The notes: generated from the sequence alone by a model not told the origin. Counted from the stretch's first letter, positions 7,647 to 18,162 are shown. The stretch: DNA of 64,000 bases from Palleronia marisminoris (GCF_900172315.1 NZ_FWFV01000001.1:558001-622000); one strand, 5' to 3'. A program made the numbers and translations.

Positions 7647-9146
7647 ATGTACGAGATCAAGCACTGGATCGACGGCGCGCAGGTCGCGGGCGGCTCGGGC
7701 CGCACCGCGGACGTGTTCAACCCCGCGACGGGCGAGGTTCAGGCGACCGTGCCGCTCGCCAGCGCCGACGAGGTGAACGCGGCCGTCGCAAAGGCCGCCG
7801 AGGCGCAGAAGGGATGGGCCGCGACCAATCCGCAGCGCCGCGCGCGGGTGATGATGAAGTTCGGCCAGCTCATCAACGAGAACATGGACGCCCTGGCGGA
7901 GGCGATCAGCCGCGAGCATGGCAAGACCCTTCCGGATGCGCGCGGCGACGTGCAGCGCGGACTCGAGGTGGTCGAGGTCTGCATGGGCGGGCCACACATG
8001 CTGAAAGGCGAGTTCACCGATGACGGCGGCTCGGGCATCGACCTCTACTCCATGCGGCAACCTTTGGGCGTCGTGGCCGGAATCACGCCATTCAACTTCC
8101 CCGCGATGATCCCGCTGTGGAAGCTCGCCCCGGCGCTGACCTGCGGCAACGCGATGATCCTCAAGCCGTCCGAGCGGACGCCCTCGTGCTCGATGATGCT
8201 GGCCGAGCTTCTGAAGGAGGCAGGGTTGCCGGACGGCGTGCTGCAGGTCGTCCACGGTGACAAGGAGGCGGTCGACGCCATCCTCGACAACGAGACGATC
8301 CAGGGCGTGGGCTTCGTCGGCTCGACCCCGATCGCGCAGTATATCTATGGCCGCGCGGCCACGAACGGCAAGCGCGCGCAGTGCTTCGGCGGGGCCAAGA
8401 ACCACCTGGTCGTCATGCCCGACGCTGATCTCGACAAGGCCGCCGACGCGCTGCTGGGCGCGGGCTACGGGGCCGCGGGCGAGCGCTGCATGGCCGTCTC
8501 GGTCGCCGTTCCGGTGGGCGAGGAAACCGCGGACCGGCTGATCGAAAAGCTGATGCCCCGGGTCGAGGCGCTGCGGGTCGGCCCCTACACCGCCGGCGAG
8601 GACGTGGATTTCGGCCCGCTCATCACCGGCGCCGCGCGCGACCGCGTGAAGGGACTGATCGACAAGGGCGTCGAGGAAGGCGCCACGCTTCTGGCCGACG
8701 GGCGCGACTTCCGGATGCAGGGCTACGAGAGCGGGTTCTTCCTGGGCCCGACCCTGTTCGACAACGTGACGCCCGACATGGAGATCTACCGCCAGGAAGT
8801 CTTCGGCCCCGTCCTCAGCCAGGTCCGCGCGGCCAGCTACGAAGAGGCGCTGAAGCTGGTGATGGAGAACGAGTACGGCAACGGCGTCGCGATCTACACC
8901 GGCGACGGCGACACCGCCCGCGACTTCGCGCACCGGGTCAATGTCGGCATGGTCGGGATCAACTTCCCCATCCCCGTGCCCCTGTCCTACCACACCTTCG
9001 GCGGCTGGAAGAAATCGGCGTTCGGCGACCTGAACCAGTACGGCCCCGACGCCTTCCGGTTCTACACCAAGACCAAGACGGTCACCGCAAGGTGGTTCTC
9101 GGGCATCAAGGATGGGGGCGAATTCAATTTCAAGGCGATAGACTGA
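7647..9146 (+). CDS. mmsA: Methylmalonate-semialdehyde dehydrogenase (CoA-acylating)
   Basis: Oxidises methylmalonate semialdehyde to propionyl-CoA (or malonate semialdehyde to acetyl-CoA) with NAD and CoA, in valine, pyrimidine or inositol breakdown. The 499-residue sequence is a full aldehyde dehydrogenase of the MmsA/IolA subgroup: GITPFNFPAMIPLWK near residue 150 (cofactor loop), FVGSTPIAQYIY near 228, FGGAKNHLVVMPDAD near 248 and the catalytic cysteine 281 in GERCMAVS. The usual general-base glutamate of other ALDHs is replaced by the GGAKNH asparagine/alanine form expected for CoA-acylating members. ATG at 7647 follows CGGAGG. It stands alone rather than with mmsB, and its control region carries the paired LysR sites. 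Confidence 0.95.
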   Translation: MYEIKHWIDGAQVAGGSGRTADVFNPATGEVQATVPLASADEVNAAVAKAAEAQKGWAATNPQRRARVMMKFGQLINENMDALAEAISREHGKTLPDARGDVQRGLEVVEVCMGGPHMLKGEFTDDGGSGIDLYSMRQPLGVVAGITPFNFPAMIPLWKLAPALTCGNAMILKPSERTPSCSMMLAELLKEAGLPDGVLQVVHGDKEAVDAILDNETIQGVGFVGSTPIAQYIYGRAATNGKRAQCFGGAKNHLVVMPDADLDKAADALLGAGYGAAGERCMAVSVAVPVGEETADRLIEKLMPRVEALRVGPYTAGEDVDFGPLITGAARDRVKGLIDKGVEEGATLLADGRDFRMQGYESGFFLGPTLFDNVTPDMEIYRQEVFGPVLSQVRAASYEEALKLVMENEYGNGVAIYTGDGDTARDFAHRVNVGMVGINFPIPVPLSYHTFGGWKKSAFGDLNQYGPDAFRFYTKTKTVTARWFSGIKDGGEFNFKAID

Positions 9147-9183
9147 GACCCTCCGAATCTGGTAGCCTGACCATCAGACCGCG

Positions 9184-9217
9184 CCGCAACTCCGCGGCGC
9201 GGATCCTGGAGTTGCGG
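9184..9217 (+). promoter_or_regulatory. 10-bp perfect stem-loop in the leader of the small gene at 9227
   Basis: CCGCAACTCC (9184-9193) and GGAGTTGCGG (9208-9217) pair perfectly around a 14-base loop. It lies 37 bases after the mmsA stop and ends nine bases before the GTG at 9227. No T run follows, so it is not a standard terminator; it could stabilise the mmsA mRNA end or control translation of the downstream gene. Confidence 0.5.
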
Positions 9218-9226
9218 ATTCAGCTT

Positions 9227-9643
9227 GTGCCGATCGCCGTCAAAATCTTTCCCGAGAGGGGCCTGGTTTTCGTCCGTTACAGAAGCCGGGCGTCTGTCCA
9301 TGACGGGATGCAGGCCTTTGCCGAGTATATCCGCCATCCCGACTTTCGCCCGGGTCAGAAGCAGCTGATAGACCTGTCGGCGGTCAGCACCTTCTCCGTG
9401 ACCCCCTCGGACCTGCTGAAGTTCAACGCGCTCAGGGTTTCCGGGCGTGCGGGGGACGGCGACACGCTCATGTCCTTCTACGCGCCGACGCCGCAGGGCC
9501 AGAAGGTCGCGCGCATGTCGCTTCGTGCGTGGGAGCCGTTCAACGTGGTCATCGCGCGGGTGTTCGATCACGAGGAGGCGGCCCTCTCCTTCCTCGGGCT
9601 GCGCGAAACCCGCATCGCGGATCTGCAACTCCACCCGGCCTGA
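9227..9643 (+). CDS. Conserved small cytoplasmic protein, function unknown
   Basis: About 138 residues with no signal peptide or membrane segment. The start (IAVKIFPERGLVFVRYRSRAS) and the later QLIDLSAVSTFSVTPSDLLKF and SFYAPTPQGQKVARM stretches alternate strands and helices in a way that recalls the SpoIIAA-like/STAS-type fold seen in many short roseobacter proteins, but I do not recognise a named family. GTG at 9227 gives a sensible first strand; a TTG at 9212 overlaps the hairpin stem, and the frame stays open to 9092 within mmsA. The ribosome-binding site is weak, which makes the hairpin just upstream worth noting. It lies 45 bases before the P450 gene on the same strand. Confidence 0.65.
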   Translation: MPIAVKIFPERGLVFVRYRSRASVHDGMQAFAEYIRHPDFRPGQKQLIDLSAVSTFSVTPSDLLKFNALRVSGRAGDGDTLMSFYAPTPQGQKVARMSLRAWEPFNVVIARVFDHEEAALSFLGLRETRIADLQLHPA

Positions 9644-9688
9644 GCTTCCGCATTGTCGATCCCGCGCGCGGCGGCGTAGATCCACCCC

Positions 9689-10843
9689 ATGGAACATGTG
9701 CGCCAAGACCCGACCGCCCCCGATTTCATCGCCGATCCCTATCCCTTCTACGCCCGCGCCCGCGCGCTGGGCGAGATCGTGTTCTGGGACGACTACGACC
9801 TGCCGGTGGCAACCACGCACCGCGCCGTCTCGGCGCTGCTGCGCGACCGCAGATTGGGGCGCGAGGCGCCCGAGGGCTTCCGCGCCGCGGTGCCCGATCA
9901 CCTCCTCGCGTTCTACGCGGTCGAGGATCACTCGATGCTCGAACTCGACGGGCCGCGGCACGCGCGGCTGAGGCGGCAGGTGCTGACGGCCTTCACCTCG
10001 TCCCGCGTCGCGGCGCTTGCCCCCCGGATCGAGGCCCTCTGCCACGAGCTGCTCGACGTTGCCCCCGCGGACCCGTTCGACCTGGTGGCGCATTACGCGG
10101 CGCCCCTGCCCGTCCGCACCATCGCGCCGCTGATCGGTCTGCCCGAGGACATGGCCGACCAGCTTCTGCGCTGGTCGCATGACATGGTCGGCATGTACCA
10201 GGCCGGCCGGACCCGCGCGGACGAGGACGCCGCCGCGTCGGCCGCCGCCGCCTTTGCCTCACGGATGCAAGCCGAGATCGCCGCGCGCCGCACCGACCCG
10301 CAGGACGACATGCTGACCGCGCTCGTCACCGCCGATGACCTCGAGGATGCCGAGCGGGTCGCCACCGCGATCCTGCTGATGAATGCGGGCCACGAGGCGA
10401 CCGTCCACGCGCTTGGCAACGCGGTCATCCACCTGGCCGGCGGCGGCGCGCCCGCGCCCGGCCTCGCGGATGAACTGCTGCGGCTCGATCCGCCTCTGCA
10501 CCTCTTCACCCGCTGGGTTCATGAGGATGTCGAACTCTTCGGCCATCCCTTCCGACGCGGCCAGCGCATCGGCCTGCTGCTTGGCGCCGCGAACCGCGAC
10601 CCCGAGGCCTATCCCGAACCCGACAGGCTCGACCCCTCGCGCACGGGTCCGACCCACAGTGCCTTCGGGGCCGGCGCGCATTTCTGCCTCGGCGCACCGC
10701 TCGCGCGGCTGGAGATCGAGATTGCCCTCAGGGTCCTGTTCGAGCGTCACCCGAACCTCGTCATGGCAGAGCCCGCGCGGATCGCACCCATCTACCACTT
10801 CCGCGGACCCGCCCGCCTGATGGTCGCCCGTCAGAGCCCGTGA
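9689..10843 (+). CDS. Cytochrome P450
   Basis: A 384-residue soluble bacterial (class I type) P450 monooxygenase. Visible marks are the C-helix heme-contact region LELDGPRHARLRRQVLTAF near residue 90, the I-helix oxygen-activation motif NAGHEAT near residue 232, the K-helix E-x-x-R in DELLRLD near 255, and the heme-ligand cysteine 333 in FGAGAHFCLGAPLARLE. The second conserved threonine of the I-helix is in place. No ferredoxin or ferredoxin reductase gene lies nearby, so its electron donor must be encoded elsewhere. Its last 13 bases overlap the convergent DUF1989 gene. The substrate is unknown; the length and the short N terminus fit the CYP family widespread in alphaproteobacteria. Confidence 0.93.
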   Translation: MEHVRQDPTAPDFIADPYPFYARARALGEIVFWDDYDLPVATTHRAVSALLRDRRLGREAPEGFRAAVPDHLLAFYAVEDHSMLELDGPRHARLRRQVLTAFTSSRVAALAPRIEALCHELLDVAPADPFDLVAHYAAPLPVRTIAPLIGLPEDMADQLLRWSHDMVGMYQAGRTRADEDAAASAAAAFASRMQAEIAARRTDPQDDMLTALVTADDLEDAERVATAILLMNAGHEATVHALGNAVIHLAGGGAPAPGLADELLRLDPPLHLFTRWVHEDVELFGHPFRRGQRIGLLLGAANRDPEAYPEPDRLDPSRTGPTHSAFGAGAHFCLGAPLARLEIEIALRVLFERHPNLVMAEPARIAPIYHFRGPARLMVARQSP

Positions 10844-11643
10844 GAGCGATCGTAGGCCGACGGCGCGGGCGGCGCGGGCAGTTCGCCCTCGGCCGTCAGC
10901 ACCTGCATCTCCAGCGGATGGCACGGCGCGTCGTCCGAGGAATGGCCGGCGCTGCAATCGCCGCCCGGGCAGGTCGACAGGACGGCCAGCAGGTCGATCC
11001 GCGCCAGCAGGTCCAGGTGGTCTCCCGGGCGAACGGGGCTCGCCTTCATGATGTAGCGCCCCTCGGGATCGAAGCCGGTGCACATGAAGACGTTGAGCAC
11101 GTCATGCACGTGGGTTTCCGCCTCGAGCGGCGGCAGCCCGGTCGCCTCTGACAGGGCACGGGTCAGGTTCGAATGGCAGCAGCGGTGATAGTCCACGCCG
11201 CTGAGCAGCTTCGCGGTGTAGGGATCGCAGCGCGTGCCGATCACGTCATGGACGCGGCAGCCCCACGCGTCGGTGCCGTACCAGTCCAAACTGTCCCCGA
11301 CGATCTGCGCCATCGGACGCAGGTAGGGAAGGCAGGACCACAAGGCATCTCCCGTCGTCACGTGGGTGCCATGCAGCGCGCGGGTCTTGCCCGAGAAGAA
11401 CCGCTCGGACAGGTCGCCCGCCGCGAAAAGGTTCAGGTCGCCAACCTGCGGCCCCTCGACCGACAGGATGCGCAGGACGTGCCCCGCCGGCACCCGGATC
11501 GCCCGCGCGTCGCGGGGCGGCACGCGGATCGTCTCGATCGGCTCCCCCAGCGTCAGGCGCGGCGCCTCGGGCGGGGGCCCTGGATAGACGCGGACGGGCG
11601 CGACGGCACGCCGAGCCTCCGTATCGGCGGGTGCCTCAGGCAT
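10831..11643 (-). CDS. DUF1989 / urea carboxylase-associated family protein
   Basis: A 270-residue protein of the DUF1989 family, known as urea amidolyase-associated proteins because some members sit beside urea carboxylase. The core runs from VPAGHVLRILSVEGPQVGDL (near residue 50) through HGTHVTTGDALWSC, HDVIGTRCDPYT and YHRCCHSNL to the C-terminal HDVLNVFMCTG and STCPGGDCS segments. The many Cys and His residues (about eleven cysteines) suggest metal binding. A member has been linked to ethanolamine or guanidine metabolism in other bacteria, but there are no urea or guanidine genes here, so the role is open. Its ATG overlaps the stop of the upstream lipoprotein gene, pointing to one operon. 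Confidence 0.8.
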   Translation of the reverse strand: MPEAPADTEARRAVAPVRVYPGPPPEAPRLTLGEPIETIRVPPRDARAIRVPAGHVLRILSVEGPQVGDLNLFAAGDLSERFFSGKTRALHGTHVTTGDALWSCLPYLRPMAQIVGDSLDWYGTDAWGCRVHDVIGTRCDPYTAKLLSGVDYHRCCHSNLTRALSEATGLPPLEAETHVHDVLNVFMCTGFDPEGRYIMKASPVRPGDHLDLLARIDLLAVLSTCPGGDCSAGHSSDDAPCHPLEMQVLTAEGELPAPPAPSAYDRSHGL

Positions 11644-11911
11644 CGCAAACTTGTTGGCCTGCGTCGTTCAGCAGCGGCACGCCCCGCACGGGGTCGCTCG
11701 CCTCGAGCGCCAGACCATAGCAGTCCGCCCCGTCCTTGATCAGGAATTGCGGCGACATGCCCCTGGGCAAGGCCGCAAGCGCCGCGGCACTGACGTCGCG
11801 CGGCATCTGGGGCCCCTGAACCGGCTCGTCGGTCGCGGAGATGCCGACCGGATCCATCACGCAGCCGCCCACTGCGGTCACGGCAACGAGACATAGAACG
11901 ATGTTTCTCAA
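11636..11911 (-). CDS. Small predicted lipoprotein, function unknown
   Basis: About 91 residues. An N-terminal hydrophobic segment (MRNIVLCLVAVTAVGGC) ends in a lipobox-like AVGG-C, so lipidation at cysteine 17 is likely, giving a membrane-anchored periplasmic protein. The remainder (ALAALPRGMSPQFLIKDGAD, CYGLALEASDP) is polar, with two further cysteines that might form a disulfide. TTG at 11911 is chosen because AAGGGG lies eight bases upstream; a GTG at 11920 is the alternative but sits almost on that site. The stop overlaps the start of the DUF1989 gene by eight bases, so the pair is probably translated together. No named family recognised. Confidence 0.6.
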   Translation of the reverse strand: MRNIVLCLVAVTAVGGCVMDPVGISATDEPVQGPQMPRDVSAAALAALPRGMSPQFLIKDGADCYGLALEASDPVRGVPLLNDAGQQVCDA

Positions 11912-12130
11912 GTTTGGCACCCCTTCCGGCTTTTGAACGAAGGGACCGTATGGCCGGGGGAAGATCGGTCAAGGTGCGCAGCGGACGTGTGAACCAAGCG
12001 TTACCCGAAAGAGACGACCTGTACCGACATCCCGCCACGGGCGCTCGCGCCTTCCAACCCGGGCGCGGCTGTCCTATAGGGGGCCGATGACGACCCGATC
12101 ATCCCGGGTCCGGCCAAGGACGAGGACGGC

Positions 12131-12616
12131 ATGACCGACACTTCCCACGATCGTGACGTGGCATTCATTCAGGCACTTGCGGAACTTCTGCGCGAGAACG
12201 ACCTGACCGAGTTGCGGGTGAAACGGGAATACGCCGAGGCGGACAGCCTCGACGTCCGGGTGTCGCGCCTACAGCCGCAGGCCCCGCAGCAGCAGCAGGT
12301 CCACGTGCCCGCTGCCCCGGCCGCGCCGCAGGGGCAGCCGGCACCGGCGCAAGCCGAAGCCCCCGCCGATCCGGCGAGCGATCCGGGTGCTGTGACCTCA
12401 CCCATGGTAGGCACGGTCTACCTGGCCCCCGAACCGGGCGCGCAGAACTTCATCAAGGTCGGTGACACCGTCGAAGAGGGGCAGACCCTTCTCATCATCG
12501 AGGCGATGAAGACGATGAACCACATCCCCGCGCCCCGCTCCGGCACGGTCCGCGAGATTATCGTGGACGACGGTGCGCCGGTCGAGTTCGGCGCCCCCCT
12601 CCTGATCCTCGGCTGA
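12131..12616 (+). CDS. accB: Biotin carboxyl carrier protein of acetyl-CoA carboxylase
   Basis: Carries biotin between the biotin carboxylase and carboxyltransferase halves of acetyl-CoA carboxylase, the committed step of fatty-acid synthesis. The 161 residues comprise an N-terminal helix region ([19 protein letters not shown]), a Pro/Ala/Gln-rich flexible linker at about 48-86 and the biotinyl domain from about 88 on. The biotin-accepting lysine is residue 127 in EAMKTMN, and the 'thumb' [13 protein letters not shown] is present just before. ATG at 12131 has GAGGA upstream. It is followed after seven bases by accC. Confidence 0.97.
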   Translation: MTDTSHDRDVAFIQALAELLRENDLTELRVKREYAEADSLDVRVSRLQPQAPQQQQVHVPAAPAAPQGQPAPAQAEAPADPASDPGAVTSPMVGTVYLAPEPGAQNFIKVGDTVEEGQTLLIIEAMKTMNHIPAPRSGTVREIIVDDGAPVEFGAPLLILG

Positions 12617-12623
12617 GGCGCGC

Positions 12624-13970
12624 ATGTTCGACAAGATCCTCATCGCCAACCGCGGCGAGATCGCGCTTCGCATCATCCGGGCCGCCCGCGAGATGGGGAT
12701 CGGCACGGTGGCCGTCCACTCGACCGCCGATTCCGACGCGATGCATGTGCGCATGGCCGACGAATCCGTCTGCATCGGCCCGCCCTCGGCGGCGCAGAGC
12801 TACCTGAATTTCCCCTCGATCATCTCGGCCTGCGAGGTCACGGGCGCCCAGGCGATCCATCCCGGCTACGGCTTCCTCTCCGAAAACGCCGAGTTCGTGC
12901 AGATCGTCGAGGACCACCAGCTGACCTTCATCGGCCCCAAGGCCGAGCACATCCGGATCATGGGCGACAAGATCACCGCCAAGGAGACGATGCGCGCCCT
13001 CGGTGTGCCCTGCGTCCCCGGATCGGAAGGCGGCGTCCAAGATATCGAGGCCGCCAAGAAGGAAGGGGCCGAGATCGGGTTCCCGCTGATCGTCAAGGCC
13101 ACGGCCGGCGGCGGTGGCCGCGGCATGAAACTGGCCCGCACGCCGGCCGATCTCGAGCACGCCTTCTACACCGCCCGCTCCGAAGCCAAGGCAGCGTTCG
13201 GCAATGACGAGGTCTACCTCGAGAAATACCTCGGCGCCCCCCGCCATATCGAGGTGCAGGTCTTCGGCGACGGCAAGGGCAACGCCGTCCACCTGGGCGA
13301 ACGCGATTGCTCGCTCCAGCGCCGCCACCAGAAGGTGTTCGAGGAAGCCCCCGGCCCCGCCATCACGCCCGAGCAGCGCGCCGAGATCGGCGCCACCTGC
13401 GCCGACGCCGTCGCCCGGATCGGCTATGCTGGCGCCGGCACGATCGAGTTCCTCTACGAGGACGGCGAGTTCTACTTCATCGAGATGAACACCCGCCTGC
13501 AGGTCGAGCACCCTGTGACCGAGGCGATCTTCGGCGTGGACCTCGTCCGCGAGCAGATCCGCATCGCAGCCGGCGAGCCGCTGTCCTTCACCCAGGACGA
13601 CCTGCGGATCAACGGCCACGCGATCGAGGTGCGGATCAACGCCGAAAAGCTGCCCAGCTTCTCTCCCAGCCCCGGCCGGGTGACGCAGTATCACGCCCCG
13701 GGCGGCCTCGGGGTGCGGATGGATTCGGCGCTGTATAACGGCTACCGGATTCCGCCCTATTACGACTCGCTGATCGGCAAGCTGATCGTCCATGGTCGCG
13801 ACCGGCCAGAGGCGCTCGCCCGCCTGCGCCGCGCCCTGGGCGAGTTGATCGTGGACGGCGTCGACACGACCGTGCCGCTGTTCCACGCCCTGCTCGACGA
13901 GCAGGCTGTGCAAAGCGGCGACTACACGATCCACTGGCTCGAAGATTGGCTCGCCCGGACGTTGGAGTGA
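12624..13970 (+). CDS. accC: Acetyl-CoA carboxylase biotin carboxylase subunit
   Basis: ATP-dependent carboxylation of biotin on AccB. The 448-residue protein has the three-part ATP-grasp layout: the pre-grasp start [20 protein letters not shown], the glycine-rich loop [12 protein letters not shown] near residue 160, [15 protein letters not shown] near 205, the catalytic [12 protein letters not shown] near 230 and [16 protein letters not shown] near 288 containing the metal-ligand Glu and the active-site Arg. Length matches the E. coli protein (449). Its TGA overlaps the next start as GTGA, so aat is coupled to it. Confidence 0.97.
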   Translation: MFDKILIANRGEIALRIIRAAREMGIGTVAVHSTADSDAMHVRMADESVCIGPPSAAQSYLNFPSIISACEVTGAQAIHPGYGFLSENAEFVQIVEDHQLTFIGPKAEHIRIMGDKITAKETMRALGVPCVPGSEGGVQDIEAAKKEGAEIGFPLIVKATAGGGGRGMKLARTPADLEHAFYTARSEAKAAFGNDEVYLEKYLGAPRHIEVQVFGDGKGNAVHLGERDCSLQRRHQKVFEEAPGPAITPEQRAEIGATCADAVARIGYAGAGTIEFLYEDGEFYFIEMNTRLQVEHPVTEAIFGVDLVREQIRIAAGEPLSFTQDDLRINGHAIEVRINAEKLPSFSPSPGRVTQYHAPGGLGVRMDSALYNGYRIPPYYDSLIGKLIVHGRDRPEALARLRRALGELIVDGVDTTVPLFHALLDEQAVQSGDYTIHWLEDWLARTLE

Positions 13971-14611
13971 CATCCCAGCGGCTGACGCCCGAGCTCGTGC
14001 TTGCGGCCTATGGCCAGGGCATCTTCCCGATGGCCGAGGGCCGCGACGCGCAGGATATCTACTGGCTGGACCCCCGGCAGCGCGGCATTCTTCCGCTCGA
14101 CGGATTCCACATCTCGCGGTCCCTCCGCCGGCGCATCCGGACCGAGCCGTTCCGGATCACCTTCGATCGCGATTTCGACGGCGTCATCGCCGGCTGTGCG
14201 GATCGCGACGAGACGTGGATCAACGACGAGATCGCGTCGATCTACAGCGCCCTCTTCGCCGCCGGCCATGCGCATTCCATCGAGTTATGGGAGGAGGCAG
14301 CCTTGGTGGGCGGGGTCTACGGGGTCTCGCTGGGCGGCGCGTTCTTCGGCGAATCGATGTTCTCGCTCCGCCGAGATGCGTCGAAGATCGCCCTCGTCTA
14401 TCTCTGCGACCGGCTACGCCAGGGCGGCTACACGCTGTTCGACACGCAGTTCATCACGCCCCATCTCGCCACGCTCGGCGCAGTCGAAATTCCGCGCGAC
14501 GCGTACCACCGGCGATTGGACGCAGCCGTCCGCCAGCCCGCCCGGTTCGACCCGAGGGCGGTATTCGACAGTCCGGATCAGGTGTTGCAGCGCATTACCC
14601 AGACGTCATAG
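13967..14611 (+). CDS. aat: Leucyl/phenylalanyl-tRNA-protein transferase
   Basis: Adds Leu or Phe from aminoacyl-tRNA to N-terminal Arg or Lys of proteins, marking them for ClpAP via ClpS in the N-end rule. The 214-residue protein has the family segments [17 protein letters not shown] at the start, [21 protein letters not shown] near residue 30, [11 protein letters not shown], the [19 protein letters not shown] core near 120 and [14 protein letters not shown] near 158. The GTG at 13967 overlaps the accC stop; a TTG at 13946 would lie inside accC and gives no conserved sequence. Its last 34 bases overlap the convergent DUF2155 gene. Confidence 0.93.
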   Translation: MTSQRLTPELVLAAYGQGIFPMAEGRDAQDIYWLDPRQRGILPLDGFHISRSLRRRIRTEPFRITFDRDFDGVIAGCADRDETWINDEIASIYSALFAAGHAHSIELWEEAALVGGVYGVSLGGAFFGESMFSLRRDASKIALVYLCDRLRQGGYTLFDTQFITPHLATLGAVEIPRDAYHRRLDAAVRQPARFDPRAVFDSPDQVLQRITQTS

Positions 14612-15072
14612 CGCGGATGCTCGAGCGCGTTCAGCGCCGGGGCCTGAGCGATCATCCAACCGGAGAAATCGGCGTTCTGGTCGCCATCCTCGTGGATCGT
14701 CAGGAACGCATAGGCGTTGCCCGAGGGGTTCTGCTCGGGGTAGCGGCACTCGCTCAGCTCTACCTCGAGCCGGCCGACGGAGCCTCCCTCGCCGACCGCC
14801 AGCGTCATGTCGTGAACGTCGCCCGTTAGCTTGTCGAGGATGCGCAGCACCGCCGCCGAGCCGCGCACGACCCGTTCCCGTGTCTCGTCCGGATCCGAAG
14901 AGGCATCCGGGCCAAGCGGCGTCATGATGCCGTTGTCCCAATCCTCCTGCAGCTGCTCGCTGTCGGTCTCGCCCGAGAACAAGTCCTCGGCGCCCGGCAG
15001 CGGCGTGACTTCGATGTCCTGGGCGAATGCAGGGCCCGCAAGACACGTCATCAGGCAGAGCGCGCGGATCAT
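14578..15072 (-). CDS. DUF2155 periplasmic protein
   Basis: A 164-residue exported protein: [18 protein letters not shown] is a signal peptide ending AFA-Q. The DUF2155 core follows from about residue 55, with [37 protein letters not shown] and the C-terminal [20 protein letters not shown], plus two conserved cysteines (in ECRYP and VMRCNT) that could pair. The family is restricted largely to alphaproteobacteria and its role is unknown. The start overlaps the stop of the NDUFA12 gene as ATGA, a conserved neighbourhood that hints at a link with respiratory complex I or envelope biogenesis. The longer open frame upstream is not coding. Confidence 0.88.
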   Translation of the reverse strand: MIRALCLMTCLAGPAFAQDIEVTPLPGAEDLFSGETDSEQLQEDWDNGIMTPLGPDASSDPDETRERVVRGSAAVLRILDKLTGDVHDMTLAVGEGGSVGRLEVELSECRYPEQNPSGNAYAFLTIHEDGDQNADFSGWMIAQAPALNALEHPRYDVWVMRCNT

Positions 15073-15452
15073 TCCGGGGTCCAGGCCTCGTAGTCGCTGC
15101 GCTCGGCCGGGGACTCGCGGCGGATCGAGCCGGCTGGCGCATAGGCCGCGGGCGTGCCGGTCAGGTTGGGCAAATGCGGCTTTTCCCACGCCTTCTTCGG
15201 CAGCGGGCGCACGGTCGGCGGCTCGTCCCAGGTGTGGTGCAGCCAGCCGTGCCATTCGGGAGCGACGCGGGTCGCCTCGGCCTCGCCGTTGAAGATGACC
15301 CAGCGGCGCTTGCCGCCCTCGGACTGGTAGAACACGTTTCCGGACGCGTCCTCACCCACGCGGGTTCCATGCCGCCACGTATCGAGCAGCGTGTTCAGCG
15401 TAGCACCGTTCCACCACGTGACGGCCTGCAGGGCGCGCTTGAGAATACCCAT
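15069..15452 (-). CDS. NDUFA12 family complex I accessory subunit
   Basis: Homologue of the mitochondrial complex I subunit NDUFA12 (B17.2), found in alphaproteobacteria and used as evidence of mitochondrial ancestry. The 127 residues begin [19 protein letters not shown], then [20 protein letters not shown], the hallmark [12 protein letters not shown] near residue 68 and [16 protein letters not shown] near 92. In Paracoccus the equivalent protein copurifies with complex I, so a peripheral-arm location is expected here. The nuo genes themselves are not in the window. It is coupled to the DUF2155 gene downstream. Confidence 0.92.
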   Translation of the reverse strand: MGILKRALQAVTWWNGATLNTLLDTWRHGTRVGEDASGNVFYQSEGGKRRWVIFNGEAEATRVAPEWHGWLHHTWDEPPTVRPLPKKAWEKPHLPNLTGTPAAYAPAGSIRRESPAERSDYEAWTPE

Positions 15453-15521
15453 GGTCCACTCCGTTCCCGACTGCCCCTCATATGGCGCAACAGCCCACGA
15501 AGGTCCAGCGGGGCCGCCTCG

Positions 15522-15878
15522 TCACGCGAGGGCCGTTACCTCGATTTCGATGCGGTATTTCGGGTCGATCAGGGCGCATTGCACCATCGTGGCCGCGGGC
15601 GGATGCGCCCCGAACGTCTCGCGCAGCGTCGGCCAGCAGGGCTCGAACTCGGAACTGTCGGGCAGGTAGTAGGTCACCCGCACCACCCGATCGAAACCCG
15701 ATCCTGCTTCGTCGAGCGCCTTGCCGATCGTGGCCAGCGCCGCTCGGCATTGCTCGACCACGTCGTCCCCCGCTCCGACCGTTCCGGCCACGAAAACGAA
15801 CCCGCCGGCCACGACAGCGCGCGAGTAACCGATCCGCTCTTCGAACGGTCCGCCGGTCGAGATACGCGAGATATCCAT
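15522..15878 (-). CDS. RidA family protein (enamine/imine deaminase type)
   Basis: About 118 residues with the YjgF/YER057c/UK114 fold: ERIGYSRAVVAGGFVFVAGT at the start, CRAALATIGKALDEAGSG near residue 50, RVTYYLPD near 67 and the C-terminal KYRIEIEVTALA. The usual arginine that clamps the substrate carboxylate in RidA proper (in the R-x-C/V-x-V motif) is not clear here, and the family divides into several subgroups, so enamine deaminase activity is only a guess. ATG at 15878 is preceded by GAGGA at five bases; an ATG at 15893 has no such site. Lies between the clpX terminator and the NDUFA12 operon on the same strand. Confidence 0.82.
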   Translation of the reverse strand: MDISRISTGGPFEERIGYSRAVVAGGFVFVAGTVGAGDDVVEQCRAALATIGKALDEAGSGFDRVVRVTYYLPDSSEFEPCWPTLRETFGAHPPAATMVQCALIDPKYRIEIEVTALA

Positions 15879-15929
15879 CTGTTCCTCATTCATCTTCGTT
15901 AGGGAAACTACCGGGCGCAGTGCCTGAAA

Positions 15930-15961
15930 CGTGAAACGCCCCGGCCATTCGACCGGGGCGC
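15930..15961 (-). terminator. Terminator-like hairpin after clpX
   Basis: On the minus strand an 8-bp stem CGCCCCGG / CCGGGGCG with an 8-base loop begins 22 bases after the clpX stop. It is followed by TTTCACGTTTC, a broken T tract, so termination may be partial. Confidence 0.65.
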
Positions 15962-15981
15962 CTGAAGCGATGCAGAGGCTT

Positions 15982-17241
<1,260 letters not shown>

Positions 17242-17369
17242 GGGCCATCCTTCGGGGGCGTCCGCCCCTCTTTTCGTACGTCTTGCTCACCGTTTCCCAA
17301 GCCTAGGCCGGGTGCCGGGTGCCCGCAATCGCAAAAAACCGGTCGTTCTTAACGGTGCGGTGAGAGGCC

Positions 17370-17999
17370 TCACGTGGCCTCTTCGCGATCCTTCCGGTTC
17401 TCGACGATCTCGTCGATGAGGCCCCACTCCTTCGCGTCCTCGGGGCTCATGAAGCGGTCGCGCTCGAGCGCGGCCTCGACCGTTTCCAGATCCTGGCCGG
17501 TGTGCTTGACGTAGATCTGGTTCAGCCGGTCCTTCAGCTTCTGCGTTTCCTGGGCGTGGATCATGATGTCCGTCGCCTGACCCTGATACCCGCCGGAGGG
17601 CTGGTGGACCATCACACGGCTGTTGGGCAGCGAGAAGCGCATCCCCTTTTCGCCCGCGGTCAGCAGCAGCGACCCCATCGAGGCCGCCTGCCCCACGACC
17701 AGCGTGGAGACCTTCGGGCGGATGTACTGCATCGTGTCGTAGATCGACAGGCCGCTCGTCACCACTCCGCCGGGCGAGTTGATGTACATCGAGATTTCCT
17801 TCTTCGGATTCTCGGCCTCGAGGTGCAGAAGCTGCGCCACGATGAGGCTCGACATCCCGTCATGGACGGGACCCGAGAGGAAGATGATCCGCTCCTTCAG
17901 CAGACGCGAGAAGATGTCGTAGGCCCGTTCGCCACGGCTGGTCTGCTCGACCACCATGGGGACAAGGTTGTTCATGTAGTGCTCGTAGGGGTCGTGCAT
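17370..17999 (-). CDS. clpP: ATP-dependent Clp protease proteolytic subunit ClpP
   Basis: Serine protease that forms the tetradecameric chamber used by ClpX and ClpA. The catalytic serine is residue 107 in GQAASMGS and the histidine is residue 132 in MVHQPSGG; the aspartate is expected near 181. The N terminus ([20 protein letters not shown]) matches mature roseobacter ClpP, so ATG at 17999 is chosen over an in-frame codon at 18071, which lacks conserved sequence. The 209-residue length is normal. The [20 protein letters not shown] region forms the axial-loop segment. Aat, which makes ClpA/ClpS N-end-rule substrates, is 3 kb away but on the opposite strand. Confidence 0.98.
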   Translation of the reverse strand: MHDPYEHYMNNLVPMVVEQTSRGERAYDIFSRLLKERIIFLSGPVHDGMSSLIVAQLLHLEAENPKKEISMYINSPGGVVTSGLSIYDTMQYIRPKVSTLVVGQAASMGSLLLTAGEKGMRFSLPNSRVMVHQPSGGYQGQATDIMIHAQETQKLKDRLNQIYVKHTGQDLETVEAALERDRFMSPEDAKEWGLIDEIVENRKDREEAT

Positions 18000-18162
18000 G
18001 GGGACCGGACCTTTCCGTCTGCCTGCCGTCAAATCGTGGGAAGTCTTAGACACCCCGCGCCGGAGTGCCAAGGCCCCCCGACGCTGCTATGTGGGCGCTT
18101 GATCCGGCCGCGCCAACCCTGCCGGCGCGCCTTGTCCGTTCGAATTGTCCGCGTTCGCCGCC

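Noticed and set aside
12087-12134. Fourteen-codon frame ending in ATGA overlap with accB, a possible leader peptide
   Set aside because: No ribosome-binding site and no regulatory codon run; probably chance.
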